From positions 1-64,000 of the forward strand of contig JACIYT010000015.1 of NCBI GenBank assembly GCA_014359765.1: a stretch of DNA of 64,000 nucleotides, in the 5' to 3' direction. Below, piece by piece: positions 32,988 through 43,047 of this stretch. Within the stretch, counting starts at the first letter, position 1. Every line of letters starts with the position of its first letter. Source of the stretch: Roseovarius sp. (GTDB lineage: Bacteria > Pseudomonadota > Alphaproteobacteria > Rhodobacterales > Rhodobacteraceae). Position numbers and translations under genes: made by a program. The notes beneath the pieces were generated by a model. It worked only from the letters and a program-made list of their open reading frames with translations. It was not told where the DNA came from and searched no databases.

Positions 32988-35483
32988 TCAGGCGAGGCTG
33001 CGGGTGACCTCTTCGCGCTCGAAGATCTCGATCACGTCACCCTCGCGGATATCCTCGTAATTCTCGAAGGCCATGCCGCATTCCTGACCGGACTGGACCT
33101 CTGCCACCTCGTCCTTGAACCGCTTGAGCGTCTTGAGCGTGCCCTCGTGGATCACCACGTCGTCGCGCAGCAGCCGCACCCCGGCGCTGCGCCGCGCCAC
33201 GCCCTCGGTCACGAGGCAGCCCGCGACCTTGCCCACGCCGGAGACCTTGAAGACCTCCTTGATCCGGGCATAGCCGATGAATTTCTCGCGGATCTCGTTG
33301 CCCAGAAGGCCGCTTGCGGCCGCCTTCACATCGTCCACCAGATCGTAGATCACCGAATAGTAGCGGATTTCCACGCCCTTCTGGTTGGCGCTGTTGCGGG
33401 CGGGCGCGTTGGCCCGCACGTTGAAGCCCAGCACCGGCGCGCCCGAGGCTTCGGCGAGGCCCACATCGGATTCGGTGATCGCCCCGACACCGGAATGCAG
33501 CACCCGCACGCGCACCTCGTCGTTGCCGATCTTCTCCATCGCCTGCACGATCGCCTCGGCGGAGCCCTGCACATCGGCCTTGACGACGATGGGCAGTTCC
33601 TTGACGTTCTCATCCTCCCTGGCCTTGGCCAGAAGCTGTTCGAGCGAGGTGCCTGCGCCGGCGGCGGCGCGCTTTTCCTTGGCCTTCTCGTGGCGGTAGC
33701 TGGCGATTTCGCGGGCCTGCGCCTCGGTCTCGACGACGTTGAGCACGTCGCCCGCCTCGGGTGTGCCGTTGAGGCCGAGCACCTCCACCGGCGTCGAAGG
33801 GCCGGCCTCGGTGATGCGCTCGCCCCGGTCGTTCATCAGCGCGCGCACCCTGCCGTATTGCTCGCCCACGACAAAGATATCGCCCTGGCGCAGCGTGCCG
33901 CGCTGCACCAGCACGGTGGCGACGGGGCCGCGCCCCACGTCGAGCTTCGCCTCGATCACCGCACCTTCGGCGGCGCGGTCGGGATTGGCCTTGAGCTCGA
34001 GGATCTCGGCCTGAAGCGCGATCGCCTCCAGCAGCTCGTCGAGGCCCTGCCCGGTAATGGCCGAGACCTCCACATCCTGCACGTCGCCCGACATCTTCTC
34101 GACCACGACCTCGTGGCGCAGCAGGTCCGCGCGCACCTTGTCGGGATCGGCTGCGGGCAGGTCGATCTTGTTGATCGCCACGATCATCGGGACGCCCGCG
34201 GCCTTGGCATGGTTGATCGCCTCGACGGTCTGCGGCATCACCGCATCGTCGGCGGCCACCACGAGCACGACGATATCCGTCACCTGCGCGCCGCGCGCCC
34301 GCATCGAGGTAAAGGCGGCGTGGCCCGGCGTGTCGAGGAAGGTCAGCAGCGTGCCGCTGTCGGTCGTGACCTGGTAGGCGCCGATATGCTGGGTGATGCC
34401 GCCCGCCTCGCCGGCGACGACCTTGGCATCGCGGATCGCATCCAGAAGCGAGGTCTTGCCGTGGTCCACATGGCCCATGATGGTGATCACCGGCGGGCGC
34501 GGCTTGAGATCCTCGGGCCGGTCCTCGACCGTGTCGATCACGTCCTCGACATCCGAATCGCTGACCCGCACGACGCGGTGGCCGAATTCCTCGACGATGA
34601 GCTCGGCCGTATCGGCGTCGATCGACTGATTCTGCGTGACCATCATGCCCATCTGCATGAGCGCCTTGACCACGTCGCCCACGCGCTCGGCCATGCGGTT
34701 GGCCAGTTCGGAGACCACGATCACCTCGGGCACCTGCACGTCGCGCACCACCTTCTCGCGCTCCTGCATCCCGCCCATGGCCTTCTGACGCGCGCGCTCC
34801 TGCTTGCGCTTCATCGCGGCCATGGATTTCTGGCGACCGCCCTCGCCGCCCGCAAGCGCCTGGTTGAGCGTGAGCTTGCCGGTGCGGCGTCCACCATCGT
34901 CGCCGCCGGCGCGGCCCTTGCCACGGCGCGAGTCGCGGTCGTCCTCCTCGCGGCGGCGCGGCGCCGTCGGCGCGGCTGGACGCGCCGCGGCGGGGCGGGC
35001 GGGGGTGGCATCGGGGGCGGGGGGGGCGGCGTCGCGCGCCCGGGCCTCGGCGGCCTCGCGCTCGCGGCGCGCGTCCTCCTCGGCCTTCTGGCGGGCGCGT
35101 TCCTCGGCCTCGCGCTGTTCGCGCTCCCTGGCTTCGGCCTCCTCGCGGCGGCGCTGGCGCTCTTCCTCGCGGGCCTTTTCCTCGGCGGCGCGGCGCGCGG
35201 CCTCATCGGCCTCGCGCGCCTTGGCGGCGGCGAGCGCCTTCATCCGGCGCTCCAGCTCGGCATCGGAAATCCCGGCGGGGCGCCTGGTAGCCCCGGAGGC
35301 GGCGACGGCGGGGGAATTGCCCACGCCGGCGGATGCCGCGCCCGGCTTGGGCACGACGACGCGCTTGCGCTTGGTTTCCACGACGACGTTCTTGGTGCGT
35401 CCATGGCTGAAGCTCTGCTTCACGTTCCCCGCGCGGGGACCGCCACGCACACCCAAGGGTTTCTTTCCGTCGTTGTCGCTCAT
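32988..35483 (-). CDS. infB: Translation initiation factor IF-2
   Basis: GTPase (831 aa) that brings initiator tRNA to the 30S subunit. Residues 75-150 form a Glu/Arg/Ala-rich charged region, followed by a Pro/Ala stretch and the [18 protein letters not shown] core; the IF2_N part is about 245-320. G1 is GHVDHGKT (337-344), then DTPGHAAFT and NKID. Domains II-IV follow to the C-terminal [20 protein letters not shown]. Start is 6 bp after the YlxR-type gene stop. Last gene of the rimP operon. Confidence 0.97.
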   Translation of the reverse strand: MSDNDGKKPLGVRGGPRAGNVKQSFSHGRTKNVVVETKRKRVVVPKPGAASAGVGNSPAVAASGATRRPAGISDAELERRMKALAAAKAREADEAARRAAEEKAREEERQRRREEAEAREREQREAEERARQKAEEDARREREAAEARARDAAPPAPDATPARPAAARPAAPTAPRRREEDDRDSRRGKGRAGGDDGGRRTGKLTLNQALAGGEGGRQKSMAAMKRKQERARQKAMGGMQEREKVVRDVQVPEVIVVSELANRMAERVGDVVKALMQMGMMVTQNQSIDADTAELIVEEFGHRVVRVSDSDVEDVIDTVEDRPEDLKPRPPVITIMGHVDHGKTSLLDAIRDAKVVAGEAGGITQHIGAYQVTTDSGTLLTFLDTPGHAAFTSMRARGAQVTDIVVLVVAADDAVMPQTVEAINHAKAAGVPMIVAINKIDLPAADPDKVRADLLRHEVVVEKMSGDVQDVEVSAITGQGLDELLEAIALQAEILELKANPDRAAEGAVIEAKLDVGRGPVATVLVQRGTLRQGDIFVVGEQYGRVRALMNDRGERITEAGPSTPVEVLGLNGTPEAGDVLNVVETEAQAREIASYRHEKAKEKRAAAGAGTSLEQLLAKAREDENVKELPIVVKADVQGSAEAIVQAMEKIGNDEVRVRVLHSGVGAITESDVGLAEASGAPVLGFNVRANAPARNSANQKGVEIRYYSVIYDLVDDVKAAASGLLGNEIREKFIGYARIKEVFKVSGVGKVAGCLVTEGVARRSAGVRLLRDDVVIHEGTLKTLKRFKDEVAEVQSGQECGMAFENYEDIREGDVIEIFEREEVTRSLA

Positions 35484-35489
35484 GTGCTC

Positions 35490-36113
35490 TTACTTTCCTT
35501 TCCGGCGCGCCGTCCCGGCGTCCGAGACGCGCAGACCTTTCAGTCTTGCCGCCTCCTCTACAACACGTTGCGCCAAACCTCCATAGCCCAGCACGGCATG
35601 GATCGTGGTTTGACGGCCGAATGCCTGGCCAAGCTCGTCAGCGGTCAGCCAGCCGATATAGGTGCCCCCCTCGGGCGTGCTCAGGCCCGATTTGCCGCGC
35701 TCCGAGCCATCGCTGGCCTGGAGCAGAACCCGCACGTCGCCGCGCGCCAACCGGTCCTTGACCTTCTCGTAACCGGCCACCGCCTCACCGGCCTTGCGCG
35801 CGAGGCTGAGCAGCTCGATCACCCGCCGCGCCAGCAGCGCCTCGACCCGTGCCGCGAGATCCGCGGGCACGCGCACCGGCTGTTTCGCGGCGCGGGCAAA
35901 GAGGCCCTTGGTCGCCGCGCGCTCAAGCGCGGCACGGTTGGGCAACACATAGATGCCCCGGCCCGGCAGCCGGGCCGCGATATCGGGCACGACCTCGCCT
36001 TCGGGCCCGATGACGAACCGCACCAGCGCCGGTTTCGGGTGCACCTCGCCCGTGGCGATGCATTTGCGCTCGGGACCGTCCGCGCGATCCCCGGGTTGCC
36101 CACCGCGACCCAT
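35490..36113 (-). CDS. YlxR-type RNA-binding protein fused to an L7Ae-like domain
   Basis: Protein of 207 aa. The N-terminal part (about 12-90) is the YlxR/DUF448 fold with ERKCIATGEVHPKPALVRFV and LPGRGIYVLPNRAALERA; the C-terminal part (about 95-185) resembles the L7Ae/YlxQ ribosomal family, with LLSLARKAGEAVAGYEKVKD and LTADELGQAFGR. In Gram-positives these are two genes next to nusA and infB; here they are joined, as often in alphaproteobacteria. A role in transcription or RNA binding is inferred from its operon (nusA 23 bp upstream, infB 6 bp downstream). Confidence 0.9.
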   Translation of the reverse strand: MGRGGQPGDRADGPERKCIATGEVHPKPALVRFVIGPEGEVVPDIAARLPGRGIYVLPNRAALERAATKGLFARAAKQPVRVPADLAARVEALLARRVIELLSLARKAGEAVAGYEKVKDRLARGDVRVLLQASDGSERGKSGLSTPEGGTYIGWLTADELGQAFGRQTTIHAVLGYGGLAQRVVEEAARLKGLRVSDAGTARRKGK

Positions 36114-36136
36114 GGCTGACCCCGGAGCCTGACGGA

Positions 36137-37825
36137 TCAGGCCCCGGCCTCCCCGGCGTCTGCCTCTGGCGCATCTTCCGCCTGGGGCATGAGGTCATCG
36201 GGATCGACCCAGCCCAGCATGACGCGAGCGGTCATCACCATGTCCTGTGCCTCCTCGAGCGAAACGCCAAAGGGCTCGAGGATGCCGTCATCCTTGACGC
36301 GCGCGCCGTTGACCGTGGTCCAGCCACCGGCCAGTTCCCAATCGGCGCAGGTGGCGAAATCCTCCAGCGTCGTGACCCCGTCCCCGGCCAGGGCCAGCAC
36401 CATCTGAGGGGTCAGCCCCTCGAAGCCGATGAGGCTGTCCTCGGCGCCCAGGGCGCGCGCCTTGTCGAGCGCCTCGGCGGCCTGCGCCTCGAGCACGTCG
36501 CGGGCCCGCGCCTGAAGCTCGGCGGCGGTGTCCTCGTCCACCCCGTCGATGACCAGAAGCTCGTCGAGATCGACATAGGCCACCTCCTCGAGATTGGTGA
36601 ATCCCTCGGCGACGAGAAGCTGGGCGAAGAACTCGTCGAGATCGAGCGCCTCCATGAACAGGCGCGTGCGCTCCTCGAATTCCTTCTGGCGGCGCTCGCT
36701 GTCCTGCGCCTCGGTCATGATGTCGATATCGAGCCCGGTGAGCTGCGAGGCCAGCCGCACGTTCTGCCCGCGCCGCCCGATGGCGAGGCTCAGCTGATCC
36801 TCCGGCACCACCACCTCGATGCGCTGCGCATCCTCGTCGATCACCACCTTGGAGACCTCGGCAGGCTGCAACGCATTGACAAGGAAGGTCGCCTGATCCT
36901 CGTTCCACGGGATGATGTCGATCTTCTCGCCCTGGAGCTCGTTCACCACCGCCTGCACCCGGCTGCCGCGCATCCCGACGCAGGCGCCGACCGGGTCGAT
37001 CGAGCTGTCATGGCTGATGACGGCGATCTTGGCGCGGCTGCCGGGGTCGCGGGCGACGGCCTTGATCTCGATGATGTTGTCGTAGATCTCGGGCACTTCC
37101 ATCTTGAAGAGCTCGGCCATGAATTGCGGATCGGTGCGGCTGAGGAAGATCTGCGGCCCGCGCTGTTCGCGGCGCACGTCCTTGACATAGGCGCGGATGC
37201 GTTCGCCGGGACGATAGGCCTCGCGGCCGATCTTCTCGTTGCGGCGCAGGATCGCCTCGCCGTAACCCTGAAGCTCGACGATGACGTTGCCGTATTCCTC
37301 GCGCTTGACCACGCCGTTGACGATCGTGCCGACGCGATCCCTGAAGGCCTCATACTGGCGGTCGCGCTCGGCCTCGCGCACCTTTTGCAAGATCACCTGC
37401 TTGGCGCTCTGCGCGGCGATGCGGCCCATTTCCACCGGCGGCACCGCCTCGTGGAATTCGTCGCCCGGCTGCGGGCCGTCCGCCTCGGCCGGGTCGATGC
37501 GCACGCCGTCGCGCAGCCAGTATTCGTCGCGCCCCGGTGCGGGGGTGGTGAAATAGGGGCGCGCCTGCTCGGGCGTGAATTCGGCCTGGTAATTTTCCAG
37601 CGCCTCCTCCTCGACCACGGTGCGCACGCGGGTAAAGGCCGCGCGCCCGGTCTTGCGGTCGATCTTGACGCGGATGTCCATTTCCGCGCCGTAGCGGCTC
37701 TTGGCGGCGCGCGCGAGGCTCTCTTCCATGGCGTCGATCACGAGGCCCGGGTCGATCATCTTTTCGCGCGCCACCGCCTCGGCGGTCTGCAACAGCTCGA
37801 GCTGGTTGGCGGATGTGATGGCCAT
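36137..37825 (-). CDS. nusA: Transcription termination/antitermination factor NusA
   Basis: RNA polymerase-binding factor (562 aa). N-terminal domain about 1-125 with an acidic insertion; S1 domain about 135-205 ([20 protein letters not shown]); KH domains about 230-370 ([20 protein letters not shown], then [20 protein letters not shown]); the C-terminal third carries two acidic helical repeats, with [20 protein letters not shown] and [20 protein letters not shown]. Starts 4 bp after the rimP stop. NusA autoregulates this operon in E. coli; the leader terminator at 38419-38441 makes that plausible here. Confidence 0.96.
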   Translation of the reverse strand: MAITSANQLELLQTAEAVAREKMIDPGLVIDAMEESLARAAKSRYGAEMDIRVKIDRKTGRAAFTRVRTVVEEEALENYQAEFTPEQARPYFTTPAPGRDEYWLRDGVRIDPAEADGPQPGDEFHEAVPPVEMGRIAAQSAKQVILQKVREAERDRQYEAFRDRVGTIVNGVVKREEYGNVIVELQGYGEAILRRNEKIGREAYRPGERIRAYVKDVRREQRGPQIFLSRTDPQFMAELFKMEVPEIYDNIIEIKAVARDPGSRAKIAVISHDSSIDPVGACVGMRGSRVQAVVNELQGEKIDIIPWNEDQATFLVNALQPAEVSKVVIDEDAQRIEVVVPEDQLSLAIGRRGQNVRLASQLTGLDIDIMTEAQDSERRQKEFEERTRLFMEALDLDEFFAQLLVAEGFTNLEEVAYVDLDELLVIDGVDEDTAAELQARARDVLEAQAAEALDKARALGAEDSLIGFEGLTPQMVLALAGDGVTTLEDFATCADWELAGGWTTVNGARVKDDGILEPFGVSLEEAQDMVMTARVMLGWVDPDDLMPQAEDAPEADAGEAGA

Positions 37826-37829
37826 GGTC

Positions 37830-38405
37830 TCAGTCCTCCTCGGAACCGGTCTCGGTTTCTATCTCGTCGAATTGCGTCTCGTCGATCACGCCCGCCGCCT
37901 TGCGCGCGCGCAGCATCTCGCGGATCAGATCGTCGGTCAGGATCAGCTTGGCGTCCGAGAGCCAGTCGAAATCGAGCCCGATCGTGCCCTCCTCGATATT
38001 GATCAGCACCTCGTTGCCCTCGACCCCGGCGAGCACGCCCTTGAACCGTTTGCGCCCGTCGATCAGCTCGGCGGTCTCGAGCCGCGCCTCGTAGCCCTCG
38101 AAGGCCTCGAAATCCTTGAGCCGCGTCAGCGGGCGGTCGATGCCGGGGCTCGACACTTCGAGCGTGTAGGCGTCCACGATCGGATCCTCCACGTCCAGAA
38201 CGGCGCTGATGGCGGTGCTGATGGCGGCGCAATCGTCCACCTCGATCCCGCCCTCGGGCCGGTCGGCCATGACCTGGAGCACATGGGCCTTGCCGCCCAT
38301 GAGCCGCACGCGCACAAGCTCGAATCCCATGCCCTCGATCACCGGCGCGATGATCTCGGCAAGCCTGCGGTCGATGGCGGCCTTTGCGATGAGGTCGTTT
38401 GTCAT
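37830..38405 (-). CDS. rimP: Ribosome maturation factor RimP
   Basis: 30S assembly factor (191 aa). Seen: [40 protein letters not shown], the central [20 protein letters not shown] signature, and the SH3-like C-terminal half. The ATG at 38405 gives [10 protein letters not shown]; the longer in-frame reading passes through the terminator hairpin and is rejected. The ribosome-binding site is poor (GGACAGG abutting the ATG). First gene of rimP-nusA-ylxR-infB. Confidence 0.95.
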   Translation of the reverse strand: MTNDLIAKAAIDRRLAEIIAPVIEGMGFELVRVRLMGGKAHVLQVMADRPEGGIEVDDCAAISTAISAVLDVEDPIVDAYTLEVSSPGIDRPLTRLKDFEAFEGYEARLETAELIDGRKRFKGVLAGVEGNEVLINIEEGTIGLDFDWLSDAKLILTDDLIREMLRARKAAGVIDETQFDEIETETGSEED

Positions 38406-38418
38406 CCTGTCCAAGCAC

Positions 38419-38441
38419 AAAAAAACGGGCGCGCGGCCCGT
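38419..38441 (-). terminator. Intrinsic terminator/attenuator in the rimP-nusA-infB leader
   Basis: On the minus strand ACGGGC, loop CGCGC, GCCCGT (38441-38425), then a run of seven T in all (38425-38419). It ends 13 bases before the rimP ATG and lies downstream of the predicted promoter at 38493-38521, so transcripts of the operon must pass it. It may be the zapE terminator as well. Attenuation is inferred from position. Confidence 0.8.
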
Positions 38442-38492
38442 CATGTTTTCCGGTGGAACCATCGGAGAGCCCGAGGCGCCGCTGTCAAGCGC

Positions 38493-38521
38493 GATATAGG
38501 CCCGCGCGCCCGGCATTGCAA
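38493..38521 (-). promoter_or_regulatory. Putative promoter of the rimP-nusA-ylxR-infB operon
   Basis: TTGCAA (38521-38516), 17-bp spacer and TATATC (38498-38493) on the minus strand, beginning 9 bp after the zapE stop. Start point would be near 38486, giving a leader of about 80 nt that contains the terminator hairpin. A second -35-like TTGACA (38488-38483) has no convincing -10 partner. Confidence 0.55.
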
Positions 38522-38530
38522 GGGCCGATT

Positions 38531-39592
38531 TCAGCCCGCGGCGCCCCAGCCTTCGGACTGCATCTCGTGCAGCCGGCTCACGGTGCGCGCGAACTCAAAG
38601 GAACCCTCCCCCTCGAGATAGAGATATTCCGGATCCGCCGCCGCCGAGGCGACAAGCTGCACGCGCGCCTCGTAAAGCGCGTCGATCAGCGTCACGAAGC
38701 GCCGCGCCTCGTTGAAATTCGACCGGCCGAGCTGGGGAATGTCCTCCAGCACCAGCAGCCGCACCGCGCGCGCCAGCGCGAGATAATCCGCCGGGCCGAG
38801 CGGCCGCCCGCACAGGTCGTAGAATGTGGCGCGCGCGCAGCCCTCGTGAAAGGCCGGGATCTCCAGCACGCGCCCGTTGACCGTGATCGCGTGGCGCATC
38901 GCCCTCCCCCCGGTCAGCTCCTGCCAGAGCCGCGCGATCTGCGCGCGATTCGCCGCATCGAGCGGCGTGAACCAGCGCCGCGCGCCCGTTGGTCGGTTCT
39001 GGCGGTAATCGGTCGGGCCGGCCATCTCGTGCACCACCATCCGCTCCTTCAAGAGCGCGATGAAGGGCAGGAAGAGCTGCCGGTTCAGCCCGTCCCTGTA
39101 GAGATCGTCGGGCGCCCGGTTCGAGGTCGTGACCACCACCACCCCGGCATTGAACAGCGCCTCGAACAGCCGCCCCACGATCATCGCGTCCGTGATATCG
39201 GTGATCTGCATCTCGTCAAAGGCCAGCAGCCGCACCGATTTCGCCACCCCCGCCGCCACCGGCGCCAGCGCATCGGCGGCGCCGCGCGCGCGGGCCGCAT
39301 GAAGCCCTGCATGCATCTCCTGCATGAATGCGTGGAAATGCACCCGCCGGTTGGGCACGGTGAGCGTCTCGACGAAGAGATCCATCAGCATCGACTTGCC
39401 ACGCCCGACCCCGCCCCAGAGATAGAGCCCCCTGGGTGGCTCGGGCGCGCGGCGGAACCAGCCCTTCCTCGGGGTCTCGGCGAGGGCCGCGCGGATGCGC
39501 TCGAACTCGGGCAGGACGGCCTCCTGCGCCGGATCGCGGGCGATCACACCCTCGGCGACGCGCCGGGCATGGAGATCGGAGAGCGTTTTCAT
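38531..39592 (-). CDS. zapE: Cell division ATPase ZapE (AFG1 family)
   Basis: AAA-type ATPase (353 aa) of the AFG1/ZapE family, linked to Z-ring behaviour in E. coli and mitochondrial protein quality control in eukaryotes. Walker [15 protein letters not shown] (about 60-73), [13 protein letters not shown], Walker [21 protein letters not shown], sensor-1 [13 protein letters not shown], and the C-terminal [20 protein letters not shown] with [11 protein letters not shown]. Complete length. Lies 41 bp behind the iminopeptidase gene. Confidence 0.95.
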   Translation of the reverse strand: MKTLSDLHARRVAEGVIARDPAQEAVLPEFERIRAALAETPRKGWFRRAPEPPRGLYLWGGVGRGKSMLMDLFVETLTVPNRRVHFHAFMQEMHAGLHAARARGAADALAPVAAGVAKSVRLLAFDEMQITDITDAMIVGRLFEALFNAGVVVVTTSNRAPDDLYRDGLNRQLFLPFIALLKERMVVHEMAGPTDYRQNRPTGARRWFTPLDAANRAQIARLWQELTGGRAMRHAITVNGRVLEIPAFHEGCARATFYDLCGRPLGPADYLALARAVRLLVLEDIPQLGRSNFNEARRFVTLIDALYEARVQLVASAAADPEYLYLEGEGSFEFARTVSRLHEMQSEGWGAAG

Positions 39593-39633
39593 GGCCCGAG
39601 CGCCTTAGCGCGATGCGCCCCGCGCGGCAATGC

Positions 39634-40608
39634 TCAGCCGCGCTCGGCCAGCCGGCGCATGATCGCCACCAGCTCGGCACTGATCCCCGGCTCCGACAGG
39701 GCGTGCCCCGCGAGCGGCACCATCCGCAGATCGCAGGCCGGCCAGAGCGCGGCCAGCCGGTGCGCGGCGGCGGGCGGGCAGATCATGTCATAGCGCCCCT
39801 GCACGATGGTGCCCGGCACATGGGCGATGCGGTGCATGTTGGCATGGATATGCCCGTCGCGTTCCAGAAAGCCACGATTGTGGAAATAGTGATTCTCCAG
39901 CCGCGCGAAGGCGCGCGCGTAATCGGCGGGACAGTCGCCGCCCGCGCCCGTGGAATGCACCGTGGCCAGCGCGTTTTCCCAGGCCGACCAGGCCTTGGCG
40001 TGGCGCACCTCCTGCCCCAGGTCGCCGGAAAAGAGCCGCCTGTGATAGGCGGCGATCATGTCGCCGCGCTCGGCCTCGGGGATCGGGGCCACGAACCGCG
40101 CCCAGGTCTCGGGCCAGAAGGCCGCCGCCCCCCCGCCATAGAACCAGTCGAGCTCTCCTTGCGTCATGGTGAAGACGCCGCGCAGGATCAGGTGGCGCGC
40201 GCGTTCGGGATGGGTCTGCGCATAGATGAGCGCGAGCGTCGCCCCCCAGCTTCCGCCGAAGACGATCCAGCTTTCGATCCCGAGCGCCTCGCGGATGCGC
40301 TCGATATCGGCCACCAGGTGCCAGGTCGTGTTGGCCTCGACGCTGGCATGGGGGCGCGAGCGCCCGCAGCCGCGCTGATCGAAGAGCACGATCCGATAGA
40401 TCGCGGGATCGAAATAGCGCCGCATCGCCGGGCTCGATCCGCCGCCGGGCCCGCCATGCAGCACCACCACCGGCAGCCCGTCGCGCCGCCCCGACTGTTC
40501 GACATAGACCGAATGGCCATCACCCACATCGAGCATCCGCCGGTCGAAGGGCTCGACGGGGGGGTAGAGATAATGCACTGCGCTCTTATGGCCCGAGACT
40601 CTGTCCAT
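39634..40608 (-). CDS. pip: Proline iminopeptidase
   Basis: Alpha/beta-hydrolase (324 aa) removing N-terminal proline from peptides (S33 family). The oxyanion motif [19 protein letters not shown], the [20 protein letters not shown] segment, the nucleophile elbow [20 protein letters not shown] (Ser in GGSWG), GRYDMICPP with the acid, and the terminal His in [10 protein letters not shown] make the triad complete. The ATG at 40608 lies just past a duplicated AGGACAGG element. Divergent from ubiG. Confidence 0.95.
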   Translation of the reverse strand: MDRVSGHKSAVHYLYPPVEPFDRRMLDVGDGHSVYVEQSGRRDGLPVVVLHGGPGGGSSPAMRRYFDPAIYRIVLFDQRGCGRSRPHASVEANTTWHLVADIERIREALGIESWIVFGGSWGATLALIYAQTHPERARHLILRGVFTMTQGELDWFYGGGAAAFWPETWARFVAPIPEAERGDMIAAYHRRLFSGDLGQEVRHAKAWSAWENALATVHSTGAGGDCPADYARAFARLENHYFHNRGFLERDGHIHANMHRIAHVPGTIVQGRYDMICPPAAAHRLAALWPACDLRMVPLAGHALSEPGISAELVAIMRRLAERG

Positions 40609-40611
40609 GCC

Positions 40612-40643
40612 TGTCCTATATATCGCCTGTCCTGTATATCGCC
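40612..40643. repeat. 16-bp tandem near-repeat in the pip/ubiG divergent region
   Basis: TGTCCTATATATCGCC (40612-40627) is followed at once by TGTCCTGTATATCGCC (40628-40643), one mismatch. On the minus strand each copy reads GCGATATAYAGGACA, holding a -10-like TATA element and, with the next base pair, a ribosome-binding-site-like AGGACAGG; the copy nearer pip abuts its ATG. Confidence 0.8.
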
Positions 40644-40673
40644 CGAAACCCATTGAGCCACAGGGAGCCCGGA

Positions 40674-41420
40674 ATGCAAGCCACGCAGAGCACGATCGAC
40701 CCTGCCGAGGTCGCCAAGTTCGAGGCGATGGCCGCCGAATGGTGGGATCCGAACGGCAAGTTCAGGCCGCTGCACATGCTCAACCCCTGCCGTCTCGACT
40801 ATATCACCGCGCAGATCGCCGCCGAGTTCGACCGCGACCTGTCGCAGCCGCGCCCCTTCGAGGGGCTGCGCCTGCTCGATATCGGCTGTGGTGGGGGCTT
40901 GCTCTCCGAGCCGATGGCGCGGCTTGGCGCGACGGTGGTGGGGGCCGATGCCGCGCCGCGCAATATCCCCGTGGCGCGGCTCCATGCCGAACAGTCGGGC
41001 CTTGTGATCGACTACCGCCACACCAGTGCCGAGGACATGGCCGCGGCGGGCGAGCGGTTCGACGTAGTGCTCAACATGGAGGTGGTCGAGCATGTCGCCG
41101 ATCCGCTGACCTATCTGCGCGCCTGCCACGATCTGCTGAAACCGGGCGGGCTGCATATCTGCTCGACGATCAACCGCAATCCCAAGAGCTTTGCCATGGC
41201 CATTGTCGGCGCGGAATATGTCATGCGCTGGCTGCCCAGGGGCACGCATGACTGGTCGAAATTCATCACGCCCGATGAGCTATACGACCTCTTGCGCAAG
41301 GCGGGTCTCGACCCGGTGGATCGCAAGGGGTTCGTCTTCAACCCGATCACCTGGCAATGGCGACTGTCCGCGCGCGACCTGAGCGTGAATTACGTCACGG
41401 CCAGCCTGCGGGCGGGCTGA
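40674..41420 (+). CDS. ubiG: 3-demethylubiquinol / 2-polyprenyl-6-hydroxyphenol O-methyltransferase
   Basis: SAM-dependent methyltransferase (248 aa) doing both O-methylations of ubiquinone synthesis. Seen: [20 protein letters not shown] (residues 16-35), the SAM motif [46 protein letters not shown] and [26 protein letters not shown] stands 6 bases before the ATG at 40674; an in-frame upstream start is less well placed. Monocistronic by position. Confidence 0.96.
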   Translation: MQATQSTIDPAEVAKFEAMAAEWWDPNGKFRPLHMLNPCRLDYITAQIAAEFDRDLSQPRPFEGLRLLDIGCGGGLLSEPMARLGATVVGADAAPRNIPVARLHAEQSGLVIDYRHTSAEDMAAAGERFDVVLNMEVVEHVADPLTYLRACHDLLKPGGLHICSTINRNPKSFAMAIVGAEYVMRWLPRGTHDWSKFITPDELYDLLRKAGLDPVDRKGFVFNPITWQWRLSARDLSVNYVTASLRAG

Positions 41421-41572
41421 GGGGCGGCCCTGAGGCGCATCGCGCCCCATGCCGTGATCGGTGCATAGGCCCCGGCGACTGCCCGCGACCGCTACGGGAG
41501 CCGCGCAGGGCGCGCCTCGATCCGCGCGGGACGTTTGCCCAAGCCTGCGCACCCGACCTGCCGCATGGCATC

Positions 41573-41597
41573 GGCGGGCACCCATCAGATGCCCGCC
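41573..41597 (-). other. Hairpin downstream of mscL
   Basis: GGCGGGCA (41573-41580) and TGCCCGCC (41590-41597) form an 8-bp stem with a 9-nt loop, starting 7 bp past the mscL stop. No T run follows on either strand, so it is at best a weak or Rho-assisted terminator. The rest of 41421-41603 holds no gene I can support. Confidence 0.4.
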
Positions 41598-41603
41598 GCG
41601 CGC

Positions 41604-42026
41604 TCACTTCTTCAGCGAATCGCGGATTTCCTTGAGGATGTCGAGCTCGGTCGGCCCGGGATTGACGGCGGGGGCCTTCTTTTTCGGCCCGAGGGTCGCC
41701 TCCCGCATCCGGTTCATCGCCCGCGCCAGCAGGAACACCACCCAGGCGATGATCAGGAAATTGATCACCGCCATGACGAATCGGCCATAGGCGAATACCG
41801 CCGCCCCCGCCTCTTCGGCGGCGGCGATGGAGGGATAGTCGCCCGAACCAAGCACGATGTAGAGGCCCGAGAAATCGACCCCGCCCAGGAACAGGCTGAT
41901 GATCGGATTGATGAGATCGGCGACCATCGAATTGACGATGGCGGTGAACGCCGCCCCGATGATGATGCCGATGGCCATGTCCATGACATTGCCCCTGGCG
42001 ATGAACTGTTTGAATTCCTTTAGCAT
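41604..42026 (-). CDS. mscL: Large-conductance mechanosensitive channel MscL
   Basis: Stretch-activated channel (140 aa) protecting against osmotic downshock. TM1 region [20 protein letters not shown] then [19 protein letters not shown]; a periplasmic loop with [22 protein letters not shown]2 [20 protein letters not shown]; cytoplasmic helix [18 protein letters not shown]. The ATG at 42026 gives the family start MLKEFKQFI with GGGAAAG 9 bases upstream; another in-frame ATG at 42035 is possible. Confidence 0.95.
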   Translation of the reverse strand: MLKEFKQFIARGNVMDMAIGIIIGAAFTAIVNSMVADLINPIISLFLGGVDFSGLYIVLGSGDYPSIAAAEEAGAAVFAYGRFVMAVINFLIIAWVVFLLARAMNRMREATLGPKKKAPAVNPGPTELDILKEIRDSLKK

Positions 42027-42252
42027 TTTGCCCATCTTTCCCGATCCCGAGACCCTGTTGACCCGCGCCGTCATCGGTCGCGCCGACAGCATATCCCGGC
42101 CACACGCCCGAGACCATGCCCGCCTGCGCCCCCGGCCCGCGCCCGGGATGCGGCGAATTCGCGTCAAATCCGGCTCATTTGGCGGATCAAAGGATACCTT
42201 GCGTTAACCCCGCGCGCCCATCGTGAGATCGGTGACGAGGAAAGGGCGGGTC

Positions 42253-43002
42253 ATGTCCTGGCAGGTGCGAACGGGTGCGGATGTCTGGCGCTTCACGGCG
42301 ATCATCGCGGTGGCGGCGCTCCTGGGCAGCGTCGCGCTGCGCTTTGCGCTGCTGCCGGTTGATCTGGCGATGCGCACCCTGCTGCCGGGCTCGGCCATGG
42401 CGCTCCTCATCGGCGCGCCGATCGCCTGGTTCGTCGGCCAGCGGATGCGCGCGGTCGCGCGCCTTGGCGATCGGCTCGAACATGCGCTGCACCACGACCT
42501 TCTCACCGGCGTGCACACGCGCCTCAGCTTCTATGAACGCACCGCGACGATCACCGCGCAAAGCTGTGCCGTGATCGTCACCGATATCGACAATTTCAAG
42601 GGGTTCAATGACCGCCATGGCCATTTCGCGGGCGATCAGGCGCTGCGCCAGTTCGCGGCGATCCTGACCGCCAATTGCCGTTCCGGCGACATCGTCGCGC
42701 GCTTTGGCGGCGAGGAATTCGTGATCGTGATCATGGGCGCGGGCATGGCGGAGGGCCATGCCATCGCCGATCGGCTCGCCGAGCGGGTGCGCACCAGCCA
42801 GATCTTCTTTGGCGAGCACACGCTGCGCCTCACCGCGAGTTTCGGCGTCGCCGAATTGCCACCCGATGGCGACATGGACCGGACCATCCAGCAGGCCGAC
42901 CGGGCGCTCTATCGCGCCAAGAGGTCCGGTCGCGACCGCGCGTGCCGCTTCGATCCCGATCTCGACGGGGCGGCGATCCCGATGGGCACGGCCGCGGAAT
43001 GA
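42253..43002 (+). CDS. Diguanylate cyclase with GGDEF domain
   Basis: Membrane-linked c-di-GMP synthase (249 aa). Two hydrophobic segments (about 13-35 and 45-61) precede a GGDEF domain (about 80-240). The active-site motif is GGEEF (152-156) and an inhibitory I-site RSGD (143-146) lies five residues before it, so product inhibition is likely. DIDNFKGFNDRHGHFAGDQA is intact. The ATG at 42253 follows AGGAAAGGG; a GTG 30 bases earlier is less likely. No sensor domain other than the membrane part is visible. Confidence 0.94.
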   Translation: MSWQVRTGADVWRFTAIIAVAALLGSVALRFALLPVDLAMRTLLPGSAMALLIGAPIAWFVGQRMRAVARLGDRLEHALHHDLLTGVHTRLSFYERTATITAQSCAVIVTDIDNFKGFNDRHGHFAGDQALRQFAAILTANCRSGDIVARFGGEEFVIVIMGAGMAEGHAIADRLAERVRTSQIFFGEHTLRLTASFGVAELPPDGDMDRTIQQADRALYRAKRSGRDRACRFDPDLDGAAIPMGTAAE

Positions 43003-43047
43003 GCCGCGCGGCACACCATCCTCCCGATCTGCGACCGGGGCGCCCCC

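Noticed and set aside
32964..36119. A 1051-codon open frame on the plus strand over infB and the YlxR gene
   Set aside because: It is antisense to certain genes. Its odd composition (hydrophobic Gly/Leu/Ala runs, His-rich parts) is the mirror of IF-2's Glu/Arg/Ala-rich head in G+C-rich DNA.
38483..38488. TTGACA upstream of rimP as the operon's -35 element
   Set aside because: No acceptable -10 lies 16-18 bases downstream; the TTGCAA-N17-TATATC pair just upstream is a better promoter.
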